Assembly: GCA_963698775.1 (NCBI GenBank)
Contig: CAVOSE010000069.1
Location: 1 to 64,000, forward strand
Length of the DNA: 64,000 bases
From: Thiohalocapsa sp963698775
Lineage (GTDB): Bacteria; Pseudomonadota; Gammaproteobacteria; Chromatiales; Chromatiaceae
Direction: 5' to 3'
The notes beneath the pieces are model-generated. The model did not search any database. It was not told the origin of the DNA and saw nothing but the letters and a program-made list of their open reading frames with translations. This document shows positions 46,622-57,862 of this stretch, one piece after another. The position numbers and the translations under genes were made by a program. Numbering within the stretch: the stretch's first letter is position 1; every line of letters begins with the position of its first letter.

Positions 46622-47306
46622 GGATTCGCTTCGTAAAAGGGTTAAATCCATCGTCGCTACCACATCCGGCTCCGGTGCCCGCAAGGGCTCGCTAGCCCGG
46701 GAGAAATCCGGTGCCCGATTGGCGTCGGGTGGGCAGCTTCGCATCATCGGTGGCCAGTTTCGCGGTCGTCGCCTGCCGATCTTAAATCAATCGGGTTTGC
46801 GCCCAACCGGCGATCGGACCCGTGAGACCCTATTCAACTGGCTCTCGCCGATCTTGACTGGGAGTCGCTGCCTCGACTGCTTCGCCGGGGCTGGTGGGCT
46901 TGGGTTCGAGGCAGCCTCACGCGGTGCGTCGAAAGTGGCAATGATTGAGCGCGGCAGCGCAGCGGCGCGCCAGTTGCAGCATAACGCCGCACTGCTAAAG
47001 GCTGATACGGTCTCGGTCATCATGGCCGATGCTGTACGTTGGCTAGCCGATCAGCCCGTTCAGCCTTTCGACATCGTCTTTCTCGATCCGCCCTTCACGC
47101 TTGGCCTGCTGGCCACCGCCTGCGGCCTTTTACAACAACGGGGCTGGGTTGCCGTGGGGAGCGTGATCTATCTGGAGGCCGATGCCAGGGATGGATTCCC
47201 GCCGTTGCCGACGGGATGGACGCTGACGCGCGATAAGCGCGCCGGCCAGGTCCGCTATGGGCTGGTCGAGGTTCGTGGCGATAGCGAAGAGGCGCTCGGC
47301 GGCTGA
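46608..47306 (+). CDS. rsmD: 16S rRNA (guanine966-N2)-methyltransferase
   Basis: A SAM-dependent methyltransferase of about 232 residues acting on 16S rRNA in the 30S subunit. Diagnostic parts are LRIIGGQFRGRRLPILNQSG, LRPTGDRTRETLFNWLSP, the SAM-binding LDCFAGAGGLGFEAASRGA and the catalytic DPPF in FDIVFLDPPFTLGL. The start is uncertain. A GTG at 46608, overlapping the M16 gene by 14 nt and preceded by AAGGG, gives a 37-residue basic extension; a TTG at 46719 would begin near the conserved part. rsmD beside coaD and an M16 pair is a recurring gammaproteobacterial arrangement. Confidence 0.9.
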   Translation: MARARDSLRKRVKSIVATTSGSGARKGSLAREKSGARLASGGQLRIIGGQFRGRRLPILNQSGLRPTGDRTRETLFNWLSPILTGSRCLDCFAGAGGLGFEAASRGASKVAMIERGSAAARQLQHNAALLKADTVSVIMADAVRWLADQPVQPFDIVFLDPPFTLGLLATACGLLQQRGWVAVGSVIYLEADARDGFPPLPTGWTLTRDKRAGQVRYGLVEVRGDSEEALGG

Positions 47307-47355
47307 TGTTGTTCTGGTATCCTTGCGTGCCCTTGCTTCCCGCTGAGGTTCCGCA

Positions 47356-47832
47356 ATGCGCAGCGTCGTCTATCCCGGTACCTTCGATCCGATCACCAAC
47401 GGTCATGCTGATCTGATTGCCAGGGCCTCCATCCTTTGCGACCGGGTGGTTGTTGCGGTCGCGCGCGATATCGTCAAACAGCCAACCTTCGATACCGACC
47501 AGCGCGTCGCCCTGGCAAGCACGGTCTGTGCAGACATGGCGAATGTCGAAGTGGTCGCCTTTTCCGGGCTCTTGGTCGCGTTTGCGCGGCAGCTGCAGGT
47601 GCATGTGATCATGCGTGGCCTGCGTGCGGTGTCCGATTTCGAGTACGAGTTCCAGCTTGCCGGGATGAATCGTCGTATGGCGCCGGACATCGAGACGCTG
47701 TTCCTGACGCCAGCGGAGCAGTACGCCTATATTTCGTCGTCGCTGGTCAAGGAAATCGCCCGCCTCGGCGGCGACGTCTCGGGCTTCGTCGCGCCACAGG
47801 TTCATGCTGCATTGCAAGAACGGTTTGGATAA
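47356..47832 (+). CDS. coaD: Phosphopantetheine adenylyltransferase
   Basis: A 158-residue nucleotidyltransferase making dephospho-CoA from 4'-phosphopantetheine and ATP. It shows the (T/H)xGH motif in YPGTFDPITNGHADLIARAS, the substrate-binding MRGLRAVSDFEYEFQLAGMN and YAYISSSLVKEIARLGGDVS. Length is standard. It follows rsmD by 49 bp. Confidence 0.97.
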   Translation: MRSVVYPGTFDPITNGHADLIARASILCDRVVVAVARDIVKQPTFDTDQRVALASTVCADMANVEVVAFSGLLVAFARQLQVHVIMRGLRAVSDFEYEFQLAGMNRRMAPDIETLFLTPAEQYAYISSSLVKEIARLGGDVSGFVAPQVHAALQERFG

Positions 47833-47888
47833 ACTTCCGCCCATCCCAACGTCCCCCACAAATCGACAACTGTCCTAGGAGTACCCCA

Positions 47889-48140
47889 ATGGCTTTGATC
47901 ATCACCGACGAGTGCATCAACTGCGACGTCTGCGAGCCCGAGTGCCCGAACGGCGCTATCACGCAGGGCGACGAGATCTACGTGATCGCGCCCGATCTTT
48001 GCACCGAGTGCGTTGGACACTACGAGACCTCTCAGTGCGTCGAGGTCTGCCCGGTCGACTGCATCATCACTGATCCCGACAACACCGAGAACGAAGAGGA
48101 ACTGCGTGCCAAGTATGAGCGCATCACGGCTGAAGGCTGA
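47889..48140 (+). CDS. 2[4Fe-4S] ferredoxin (YfhL/Allochromatium type)
   Basis: An 83-residue low-potential ferredoxin. The first cluster motif is CINCDVCEPECPNGAI. The second is CTECVGHYETSQCVEVCP, where a six- to eight-residue insertion between the second and third Cys is the mark of the Allochromatium vinosum/YfhL subgroup. A C-terminal acidic helix (NTENEEELRAKYERITAEG) is also typical. It carries electrons at very low potential. The position after coaD is conserved in many gammaproteobacteria. Confidence 0.95.
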   Translation: MALIITDECINCDVCEPECPNGAITQGDEIYVIAPDLCTECVGHYETSQCVEVCPVDCIITDPDNTENEEELRAKYERITAEG

Positions 48141-48194
48141 GCAGATCTCCATGACGGGCCATTCCGCGTTATGACCCGCTCCGGAAAGGCTCCC

Positions 48195-49949
48195 ATGCGG
48201 AGCCTTCTTCTTGTGGCGCTCTGGACGGTCGTGCCGTTTGCCGCCCAGGCGGAGGGCCTCGACGATGCGAGCCTCTCCGCCACGCGCGGGACAGACGCGG
48301 CTTTGCCTCCCGCCGCCGCAGTGGCATCGGCCCACCCGGCGGCGACCGCGGCCGGGCTCGAAATGCTCGCGGCCGGGGGCAACGCCTTCGACGCCGCGGT
48401 TGCGGTCAGCGCCGCGCTGGCCGTGGTCGAGCCCTACAGCTCGGGTCTCGGCGGCGGGGGCTTCTGGTTGCTGCATATTGCCGAAGAAGGTCGCGACGTC
48501 ATGGTAGACGGCCGCGAGCGCGCGCCTTTGGCTGCGACCCGCGACATGTACTTGGATCAGGCCGGCACTTTCGTGTCAGAGCGGTCACTGAACGGACCCC
48601 TCGCGGCGGGCATTCCGGGTGAGCCCGCCGCGCTCGCACATCTCGCCGCGCACTATGGGCGACTACCTCTGGCTGAAACCCTGAGGCCGGCGATCGAGTT
48701 GGCCCGTGCCGGCTTTGAGATCGATCCAATCTACCGACGACTGGCTGGCTGGCGCGAGGCCGCGTTGCGCGCATCACCGGCCGCCGCGGCACAGTTCCTA
48801 ACGAACGATGAACTGCCGGAGCTCGGGGCACTGCTGCGTCAGCCCGCGTTGGCCGACACGCTTAACCAACTAGCCGAGCATGGCCACGACGGTTTTTACG
48901 CCGGCCCGGTGGCCGCGGCGCTCGTCGACGGCGTACGCGCGGCTGGCGGCATCTGGACGCTGCAGGATCTTGCCGAATACCGCATCGTCGAGCGTGCGCC
49001 CGTCGTCGGCAGTTACCGCGGCTGGCGCGTGGTCAGCGCGGCACCGCCGTCCTCCGGCGGTGTCGCGTTGGTGCAGATGCTGAACATGCTGTCCGGCTTC
49101 GATCTGGAGGCAATGGCATCGCCGCAACGCATTCATGTCATCGTCGAGGCCATGCGCCGCGCCTATCGCGACCGGGCGCTGTTTCTCGGTGATCCGGATC
49201 AGGTCGATGTTCCGGTCCAGCGCCTGACGCACCCCTATTACGCGGCCGGTCTGGCGCGCGACATCGACCTGAACCGTGCGACGCCGAGCCAACCGGGGCT
49301 TGTGTCCCCGGAGGGTAACGACACGACGCATTTCTCCATATTGGACCGGGACGGCAATCGCGTCGCCGCAACGCTCAGTATCAACTATCCTTTCGGAGCC
49401 GGCTTTGTCCCGCCCGGAACGGGTGTCTTGCTAAACGACGAGATGGACGACTTTTCCGCCGCGCCAGGCGAGCCTAACGCCTATGGTCTGGTGGGCGGCG
49501 AGGCTAACGCAATCGCCCCCGGCAAGCGCATGCTCTCAAGCATGAGCCCGACCTTTGTCGAGTCCGATCAAGGTGTCGCGATCCTTGGTACGCCTGGCGG
49601 TAGTCGGATCATTACCATGGTGCTCCACGGCATCCTGGGCGCGGTGAACGGCGGTAATCCCGCGGACTGGGTTGCAGCGGGGCGTTGGCACCATCAATTT
49701 CTCCCCGACCAGATACTGTTCGAACCCACTGCGCTGACGGACGCCGAACAAGACGCGCTGCTTGCCAAAGGGCATCGACTCGAACCCGCGCGCGACACCT
49801 ACGGCAACATGCAGCTGATCCATTGGGATCGTATCGGCGCTCAGGTCACTGCTGTCAGCGACCCGCGCGGCATCGGTGCCGCGGAGCTGCTGCAAGCAGA
49901 CCGGTCAGCAACACTACAGATCGAACCATCACACACCGAACCACACTGA
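48195..49949 (+). CDS. ggt: Gamma-glutamyltransferase
   Basis: A 584-residue Ntn-hydrolase precursor that cleaves glutathione and transfers the gamma-glutamyl group in the periplasm. It has a signal peptide (MRSLLLVALWTVVPFAAQA), the substrate-binding Arg region VDGRERAPLAATRDMYLD, and the autocleavage and nucleophile Thr in EGNDTTHFSILDRDGN. SSMSPTFVE and the Gly pair in TPGGSRIITMVLHGI complete the active site. The ATG at 48195 follows GGAAAGG; an in-frame ATG at 48171 adds eight residues. Hydrolysis of glutathione releases glutamate and Cys-Gly. Confidence 0.93.
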   Translation: MRSLLLVALWTVVPFAAQAEGLDDASLSATRGTDAALPPAAAVASAHPAATAAGLEMLAAGGNAFDAAVAVSAALAVVEPYSSGLGGGGFWLLHIAEEGRDVMVDGRERAPLAATRDMYLDQAGTFVSERSLNGPLAAGIPGEPAALAHLAAHYGRLPLAETLRPAIELARAGFEIDPIYRRLAGWREAALRASPAAAAQFLTNDELPELGALLRQPALADTLNQLAEHGHDGFYAGPVAAALVDGVRAAGGIWTLQDLAEYRIVERAPVVGSYRGWRVVSAAPPSSGGVALVQMLNMLSGFDLEAMASPQRIHVIVEAMRRAYRDRALFLGDPDQVDVPVQRLTHPYYAAGLARDIDLNRATPSQPGLVSPEGNDTTHFSILDRDGNRVAATLSINYPFGAGFVPPGTGVLLNDEMDDFSAAPGEPNAYGLVGGEANAIAPGKRMLSSMSPTFVESDQGVAILGTPGGSRIITMVLHGILGAVNGGNPADWVAAGRWHHQFLPDQILFEPTALTDAEQDALLAKGHRLEPARDTYGNMQLIHWDRIGAQVTAVSDPRGIGAAELLQADRSATLQIEPSHTEPH

Positions 49950-49959
49950 GGCAAACACC

Positions 49960-50871
49960 ATGAAGACCCTGTTCATCGCCCTAATCGCCGCCGTCATGGC
50001 AGGTGGTCTGCTCATGCCCAATGATGCCGAGGCCAAGCGCTTTGGTGGTGGTAAGAGTTTCGGCAAGCAATACAGCACTCCGCGGCAGGCGACACCGCCG
50101 AGCCAAGCCAGTCAGGGGACCGCCGCCAGCCAACGCCAAGCCGCGCCGGGCCAGACCGCGCCCAAGAGTGGCGCCAGCCGTTGGCTGGGCCCGCTGGCAG
50201 GTCTCGCTGCCGGCGGACTGCTCGCATCAATGTTCTTCGGCGACGGCTTCGAGGGCTTTCAGATCATGGACTTCTTGATGATCGCCGCGCTGGTCTTTGG
50301 CGGCTTCATGCTGTTCAAGCTATTCCGCAGTCGGTCGGCCGGACCCGCAGTCGCCGGTGCCGGAGCCGGCGCTGCTAGGGGCTATGCCGGCCCTGGCGGC
50401 TCCAATCCCTTCGGGGGGCCGGCGGGGGGTGCAAACGCCGCCGCGACCGATGCGGGACGCGTCATGGCCAAGCCCTCGGCCGCAGCCTCAGACGCGCCGG
50501 CCTGGTTCGATGACACTGGTTTCGTCGACGGCGCCAAGACTCACTTCATCCGTCTCCAGGCGGCTTGGGATCAGTCGGACTTCCGTGATATCCGCGAGTA
50601 CACGTCGCCGCAGCTGTTCGCCGAGATAAAGCGCGAGCGCGAGGCCCTCGGTGACGCCCCCAACTACACCGAGGTCGTCACGCTGAACGCCGAATTGCTA
50701 TCGGTGCAACGCGACGGTGATCAGGTCGTCGCCAGCGTGCGTTTTTCGGGTCTCATCCGCGAAGAGGAGAGCGGCGCAGCCAAACCCCTGAACGAGGTCT
50801 GGCATGTCGCCCATGACTGGAACAGCCCGGACGGTGACTGGCTGATCAGCGGTATCCAGCAGGTCGACTAG
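49960..50871 (+). CDS. Tim44-like domain membrane protein
   Basis: A 303-residue protein with a signal or anchor (MKTLFIALIAAVMAGGLLMP), a Gly/Ser/Gln-rich segment (AKRFGGGKSFGKQYSTPRQA), and two further hydrophobic stretches (WLGPLAGLAAGGLLASMFFG; IMDFLMIAALVFGGFMLFKL). After a Gly/Ala-rich linker comes a C-terminal Tim44-like domain (about 185-303; HFIRLQAAWDQSDFRDIREY, AELLSVQRDGDQVVASVRFS). In mitochondria this fold binds the import motor; bacterial members are of unknown role. The ATG at 49960 follows GAGG. It is 11 bp after ggt and probably cotranscribed. Confidence 0.82.
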   Translation: MKTLFIALIAAVMAGGLLMPNDAEAKRFGGGKSFGKQYSTPRQATPPSQASQGTAASQRQAAPGQTAPKSGASRWLGPLAGLAAGGLLASMFFGDGFEGFQIMDFLMIAALVFGGFMLFKLFRSRSAGPAVAGAGAGAARGYAGPGGSNPFGGPAGGANAAATDAGRVMAKPSAAASDAPAWFDDTGFVDGAKTHFIRLQAAWDQSDFRDIREYTSPQLFAEIKREREALGDAPNYTEVVTLNAELLSVQRDGDQVVASVRFSGLIREEESGAAKPLNEVWHVAHDWNSPDGDWLISGIQQVD

Positions 50872-50872
50872 G

Positions 50873-50908
50873 CGGCAGTGTGGCCGCGCTAGGCGGCGCG
50901 GCCGCTGT
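50873..50908. terminator. GC-rich hairpin between convergent genes
   Basis: GGCCGCG (50882-50888) and CGCGGCC (50897-50903) form a 7-bp stem with partial extension outwards, between the ends of the Tim44-like gene and recD2. No clear T-run follows on either strand, so its role as a bidirectional terminator is uncertain. Confidence 0.35.
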
Positions 50909-50919
50909 TGCGAGCGTAA

Positions 50920-53148
<2,229 letters not shown>

Positions 53149-53655
53149 GGGCGGACCGCTTCGGTCGATGCCCAAGGCTACCGCGTTAGACGTGCATTGG
53201 GGAGTCCTATTGGGTCATCTCCCAGCACTGGCGATGCGCGGTGCACTCATTGGCTGGCATTTGGAATGACGCACCAGGCCTCGAGGTGTTTCTGCGCCGA
53301 TTTCGTCGGCAATTTCGAAGATTCCCTCACTCGGATACCGACGTTTTCTCCAGGTTGCAGCAATGCCGGAGATGTAGCAGAAATGCCTGCAATCGACCCA
53401 GGGCCGACATCGACGTCGCACCCGCGTGGGGTCGTTGCTTTCGCGGAACGGACGGCACGGACATCACGGACCGCGTCGGCGGAGAAGCGCGGCCCCCGAT
53501 AGCGGACAGGAGCCGACAAAACCGACTCGCACTACAACGCAGTTCTTAGCCGACCTCTGCGTTTCGACGCTTGCGATCGCGCCCATCGGCTTGGATTTCC
53601 GATCCCTACCCCTATAGCTGTTACTTTTCCCCTTAACCCCCTTTAGCAACACGTT
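53149..53655. other. Divergent gap with a candidate promoter for the dynamin gene
   Basis: These 507 bp hold no gene I can support. On the plus strand TTGGAT (53591-53596) and TATAGC (53613-53618), 16 nt apart, form a moderate promoter candidate 38 bp before the dynamin ATG. The segment around 53450-53475 is rich in short CGGAC/ACGGAC repeats. Confidence 0.4.
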
Positions 53656-55086
53656 ATGGAAAAATTTGCGAATCGGGTCCGTAGCTACTACGACGACCTT
53701 CTCGACCCGCTGGCAAAGGAATTCATGTTCCGACGTCCCCCCACTGTGGGCGAGTTGCGTCGGCCGCCGCAAGTCTTGCTCTTGGGTAATCACTCATCGG
53801 GGAAGTCCACATTCGTCAACCATATGCTGGGCGACGATGTTCAGACCACTGGGGTTGCCCCCACGGACGACGGGTTCACGATCATCACGTATGGCGCGAC
53901 CGCGACCGAGCGAGACGGGCCGGCCGTCGTTGGCAATCCCGACTTACCCTATGAGGGGCTCCGGCACTTTGGCGACCAACTTGTCTCGCATGTGCGGCTG
54001 AAGTTGCGCCCCGCTGAACTTTTGCAAACTGTGACGCTGATCGACAGCCCCGGCATGATCGATGAGGCGATAACCGAGCGGGGGCGTGGTTTCGACTTCC
54101 CTGGTGTGGTGCGTTGGTTCGCCGAACGAGCCGACCTTGTGATGGTCTTCTTTGATCCGGACAAGCCTGGGACGACGGGCGAAACACTTCAAGTCTTTCG
54201 CGAGTCCTTATCGGGCATCGACCATAAGATGCTGATCGTCTTGAACAAGGTGGATCAGTTCCAGAGCTTGCACGACTTTGCGCGGGCCTACGGGGCCCTC
54301 TGCTGGAACCTAGGAAAGGTGATCCCGCGCAAAGACTTGCCGATGATCTATACCACCTTTGTACCGCTGGCCGACAAGCCGAAGTCGCGCCTACCGATGG
54401 AGGACTTTGAGAAGGCGCGCAACGACCTGATCGGAGAGCTACGCCGTGCCCCAACCCGGCGGATGGACAACCAGATCACACAGATCCAGGCCTATGCTGA
54501 GCGGCTCCGGCTGCACGCGATGGTGATCGGCGAGGCCGCCAACAGGTTTAGATCGGCCCGCGCGCGCTGGGTAGGATTCTCAATCCTGCTCCTGGGCGGG
54601 CTGAGCGCTGCCGCACTTGCCACGGGCTTGGTTGTGGCGTTGCCAGGGATTGCACTGGCCGCAGTCCTGGCTTTCGTATTTATCGGGTACATCGCGCTCC
54701 CGCGGGCCAAACGGCGTCTGATTGCTTGCTTCGACCAGATCTTTGAAGAGCAGCATGATCGAGAGTTGCTGTTGCGCGACCGGGCGGAGGACCTGCGCAG
54801 GATGTGGGAAGAGGTCAGCCCACGCGCCCGCGAGGTTGCTGAGAAGAGCGGCCTCCAGTCATTTGAGAAGATGCGTTGGGACGACCGCGAGCACCTTGAA
54901 GAACTGACGGGCAAGCTAATCCCGCAGCTTCGGAGCGAACTCTACAACGCCATGCGTGATAACGAGGCGCCAGCACCCGCGTCGGAGCAGGATCGCCCGG
55001 CGATGTTCCCTGAACCAGAGCCGCGCCGTCCGCGACTGGTCGAAGGTGTCGGGTCCGAGGGACCGAAGCGTAAGACTTTCTTCTGA
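53656..55086 (+). CDS. Dynamin/EHD-like membrane GTPase
   Basis: A 476-residue dynamin-superfamily protein. The opening RVRSYYDDLLDPLAKEFMFR resembles the helix before the G domain in EHD proteins. G1 is LLLGNHSSGKSTFVNHMLG; the conserved switch Thr follows in VQTTGVAPTDDGFTIIT; G3 is TLIDSPGMID; G4 is LIVLNKVDQFQ. After the G domain are two close hydrophobic helices (about 307-350, VGFSILLLGGLSAAALATGL, then VALPGIALAAVLAFVFIGYI) that could insert in the membrane, then a charged helical domain and a Pro/Glu-rich tail. EHD and dynamin proteins bend or tubulate membranes. It stands alone, without the tandem partner seen in many bacterial dynamin operons. Function in this organism is unknown. 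Confidence 0.8.
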   Translation: MEKFANRVRSYYDDLLDPLAKEFMFRRPPTVGELRRPPQVLLLGNHSSGKSTFVNHMLGDDVQTTGVAPTDDGFTIITYGATATERDGPAVVGNPDLPYEGLRHFGDQLVSHVRLKLRPAELLQTVTLIDSPGMIDEAITERGRGFDFPGVVRWFAERADLVMVFFDPDKPGTTGETLQVFRESLSGIDHKMLIVLNKVDQFQSLHDFARAYGALCWNLGKVIPRKDLPMIYTTFVPLADKPKSRLPMEDFEKARNDLIGELRRAPTRRMDNQITQIQAYAERLRLHAMVIGEAANRFRSARARWVGFSILLLGGLSAAALATGLVVALPGIALAAVLAFVFIGYIALPRAKRRLIACFDQIFEEQHDRELLLRDRAEDLRRMWEEVSPRAREVAEKSGLQSFEKMRWDDREHLEELTGKLIPQLRSELYNAMRDNEAPAPASEQDRPAMFPEPEPRRPRLVEGVGSEGPKRKTFF

Positions 55087-55180
55087 ACTGAGTCCGTTGC
55101 GGCGGGTTGGCCTGGCCCAACCCACGATGTCTGGACGCGCACGTTCGGCCTGCATGCTTGTCAGCGTCTCTATGCGGCGC

Positions 55181-55519
55181 TCACCCCGGGCAGTGACCAT
55201 GTTTCCCGGAATCCGGAATTTGTCGGGCGCGTTGTTCGGACTTCTCTTGGCCAGATCCTGACATCCACCGATGCCGGCAGTCCCAAGGCCGCTGCGGCTC
55301 TCCTGCCCGATTCCAGATCCCCAATCCACCCGCCCGTGCCCTGTCCTGCGCTTGCCCGTACGCCGGTTCCGAGCACTACCTGGCATAAACCGCTGCCCTG
55401 CCGACTTCGACCATCGCTAGGCTGAGCACTGCGCCGCTTGCCGGGTCGATGACCTCGGCGACCTTGAGGCCGCAGCGGTCGGTGTCGTGGATGCGGAGAG
55501 CGACTATGCGTGGCGTCAT
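55181..55519 (-). pseudogene. Thermonuclease (SNase-like) C-terminal remnant with in-frame TAG
   Basis: Reading from 55519, the frame gives VALRIHDTDRCGLKVAEVID, then LSLAMVEVGRAAVYAR, a TAG at 55378-55376 where the family has Tyr, and then CSEPAYGQAQDRARAGGLGI followed by WNRAGEPQRPWDCRH. These match the second half of staphylococcal-nuclease-fold proteins (DRYGR-x-VAEV; G-x-A-x-VYRRY; GIW...PW). The N-terminal half with the catalytic Asp and Arg is missing. At the other end the sequence abuts an EamA remnant on the opposite strand. Confidence 0.7.
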
Positions 55520-55528
55520 CGCCCGCAG

Positions 55529-55768
55529 TACATCGCGGCGAGCCGATTAGCGCTGACCAGACAAATCACGCCGGTGCTGGCATTGGCGCTGGGCTTTGGG
55601 CTAAACGGCGAGACGCTGACTGGCCCGTTCCCGAGCGGCTGCTGGTTGATCCTGTTAGGGCTGGTGCTCTAGCAGTGGGGCGACGGCGCGCTGTCCCGCC
55701 TCCGCCGCCGGCAGCAGCATTCGTCTACACCGATGCCCGAGCTTGAAAGATCGTGGACGTGTGCCTGA
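55529..55768 (+). pseudogene. EamA/DMT transporter C-terminal remnant with in-frame TAG
   Basis: The plus frame from 55529 reads YIAASRLALTRQITPVLALA, then LGFGLNGETLTG and CWLILLGLVL, which is the last-two-helix pattern of EamA-type transporters (x-x-P-V-x-A-x-x-x-G-x-x-x-x-x-G-E). A TAG at 55670-55672 interrupts it, and the frame continues QWGDGALSRLRRRQQHSS. The other eight or so helices are absent. Confidence 0.6.
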
Positions 55769-55807
55769 AATCCCCGGACGAGCGAGTGGTCGCCATTGGC
55801 TTGCGTC

Positions 55808-57160
55808 TCAACGCAGTCGCGCCTCCAGCTCTGCCCTAACTTGATCGTGCCTGGACCGGTCGATGGGGAAACGCACAAGAAACAGCGCGCCAGCGGCCAT
55901 CATCGCCGCCGGCACCAGACCATAGATCACCATCAGCCCGGTCTGGACCTGCGGGCTTATCGCACTCGCGCGTGGGTCGTAGCCGATCGCGGACGGCAAC
56001 AGCGTCCCGAGGAGAACGCCGAGTGCCAGCGAGAGCTTGATCGCCATCCCCCAAACGGCAAAGAAGAGCCCGGAGCGCTGCTCACCGGATTCCAGGGTGT
56101 CGACATCGATCACATCGGCGGCCATCGAATTCGACAGAAAGAGGACCGAGGCGAAGCTCGAACCTCGAATCGCGATCAAGGCGATCAGCAGCGTGGTGTC
56201 GCCGGCACCCAGAAAGACCAATGGAACACTCCAGGCCGCGAGCCACAGGGCCGCTGCAATCAGCGCGCGATGCTTGCCGATACGGGTCGAGAGCCACAGC
56301 CAGACCGGCACCAGGGCCAGGGTCGCGACATTCTCGATCAGCAACATCCCCGCGAAGACCGATGCGTCACCGATCACATCCTTGAGCACCAGGCGGTGCA
56401 ACGTGCCCTGGATCGCAATGCCGGCGACGAACAGGATCACACAACCGATCATCCGTCCGAAGGCCGGGTTTCGGGCGACGATGCGCAGGCCGGCTACAAG
56501 CCCGCGGGGCGCGTGCTCGAAGCGTTCCGGTTGACCCTCAGGCACCCGCCAGATCGCCAGCAGGACCAAAAGCGGCGTGCCCGCCAGGATGAGCCAGGCC
56601 AGCCCTTCGAGCTGAGCTGGTGCGGCCTCGACGCCCTGAAGTGCGAGCACGACGAGCAGCGCGAGAATGGCGATCTGCCCCAATGTCGCCAGTGCCTCGC
56701 GCACGCTGGTAATCCGCGAGCGCTGATCGTAGTCGCTCGACAGTTCGGCACCCCAGGCCTTGTGCGGCAGATCGATCATCGTGAAGCCGAGATAGAGCAA
56801 CGCGGACCAGAGCAGCAGATGGGCCACCGTCGCGTCCGAGGGCGGCACGAAGACTTGCCAGACGGACAACAGGAACAGCGGCGTTCCGAGGATCATGAAT
56901 GGCTTGCGGCGGCCCCAGCGGCCCCGCGACCGGTCACTGAGCATCCCGATCATCGGGTCTGTCAGCACGTCGAGCAGGCGTGATGCCGCGATGGCGCCGC
57001 CGACCGCCGCCAGCGGGAGGCCAAGCTCGTCGGCGTAGAAGGCCGGGATGAACAGCGCCATCGGTAGTGCCGCGACGGAGGTCATCAGCGCTGGTAATGC
57101 GTAGAAGAGCAGCTGACCGCGCCGGCCTGGTTGCTCGGAAACTGTCGTTGGAACCGTCAT
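55808..57160 (-). CDS. GPH-type MFS transporter (sugar-cation symporter family)
   Basis: A 450-residue transporter with about twelve helices. The loop LLDVLTDPMIGMLSDRSRGR followed by WGRRKPFMILG is the hallmark of the glycoside-pentoside-hexuronide:cation symporter (MelB-like) group, and IDLPHKAWGAELSSDYDQRS followed by RITSVRE matches the second conserved segment. Substrates in the family are mostly sugars; in proteobacterial genomes distant members have other or unknown substrates. It appears intact although broken genes flank it on both sides. Confidence 0.85.
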   Translation of the reverse strand: MTVPTTVSEQPGRRGQLLFYALPALMTSVAALPMALFIPAFYADELGLPLAAVGGAIAASRLLDVLTDPMIGMLSDRSRGRWGRRKPFMILGTPLFLLSVWQVFVPPSDATVAHLLLWSALLYLGFTMIDLPHKAWGAELSSDYDQRSRITSVREALATLGQIAILALLVVLALQGVEAAPAQLEGLAWLILAGTPLLVLLAIWRVPEGQPERFEHAPRGLVAGLRIVARNPAFGRMIGCVILFVAGIAIQGTLHRLVLKDVIGDASVFAGMLLIENVATLALVPVWLWLSTRIGKHRALIAAALWLAAWSVPLVFLGAGDTTLLIALIAIRGSSFASVLFLSNSMAADVIDVDTLESGEQRSGLFFAVWGMAIKLSLALGVLLGTLLPSAIGYDPRASAISPQVQTGLMVIYGLVPAAMMAAGALFLVRFPIDRSRHDQVRAELEARLR

Positions 57161-57217
57161 CGCAGAAATTCATTGCCAAGCTCGAATTCCACCGAATTCG
57201 GGTGCAATAACGGGATG

Positions 57218-57685
57218 TCAATCGCATCCCGTCACGCGGTTCACTGGCAATCCGTTGCAACGCTCGATGTCCTTCGGTTTGGCGACGTCCCGCACGATGT
57301 CTTCCGGAAAGACCTGACGGAGCGCGTCGATCCAGCCGGTCAGGTAGGGCTCGGAGGTGGCGGCGATCACATGATCCGCGGTTACCTGCGCCGGCTAGAT
57401 TCTGTTCCAACTGGTATAGGCGGAGGTGACCAGGTCGCCGACGCTGGCAGCATCGATCTTCAGCGGATCGATGCGCAGATAGCCCAGACCGCTGCGCTCG
57501 GCAAGCCAAAGGGTCAACTCCTCCAGGCTGATGACGCGTGCCGGCGGCTCGACTGCGGTGATGCGCTGCTGCGCGAGAATTTCCAGCGGATGCTTGTCGC
57601 CGCAATCCTTGCGCTGGACCCGGCTGGCCAGGTTGGCGGCGAGTATTCGGTCTTCGACGGTGAGCCTGCGTCGGCGCGTGTGGAA
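57218..57685 (-). pseudogene. GspE/PilB-type secretion ATPase, N-terminal domain remnant with in-frame TAG
   Basis: One frame of 155 codons reads RRRRLTVEDRILAANLASRV, then KHPLEILAQQRIT and LWLAERSGLGYLRIDPLKID. These are features of the N-terminal domain (T2SSE_N) of type II secretion and type IV pilus assembly ATPases. A TAG at 57397-57395 falls where the family has a residue of the ILPV motif (WNRI-stop-PAQV). The same frame then continues VIAATSEPYLTGWIDALRQV and AKPKDIERC. The ATPase domain is absent; the frame ends at 57218. Confidence 0.7.
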
Positions 57686-57862
57686 TCACTCGGCCCCAGC
57701 CGCCTGGCGCGGATTGAGGGAGTTGCTCTGCTGGCCTTTCTGGATGGCGCGCCCAGCGCGGGCGTTGTCGGTTACCGGAACAGGCTCACTGTCCTGATCC
57801 ATCGACCACGTAAGAAGGACGCTGAGCTCGACCTGCCCTGGGACATTTGATCGTTCGCTGGT

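Noticed and set aside
55087..55400. A plus-strand protein in the open frame downstream of the dynamin gene
   Set aside because: The minus strand reads clearly as a thermonuclease C-terminus, so the plus-strand frame is its shadow.
55376..57397. Genetic-code change (TAG as sense codon)
   Set aside because: Several intact genes in the window end in TAG at their expected length, so genome-wide reassignment is not supported.
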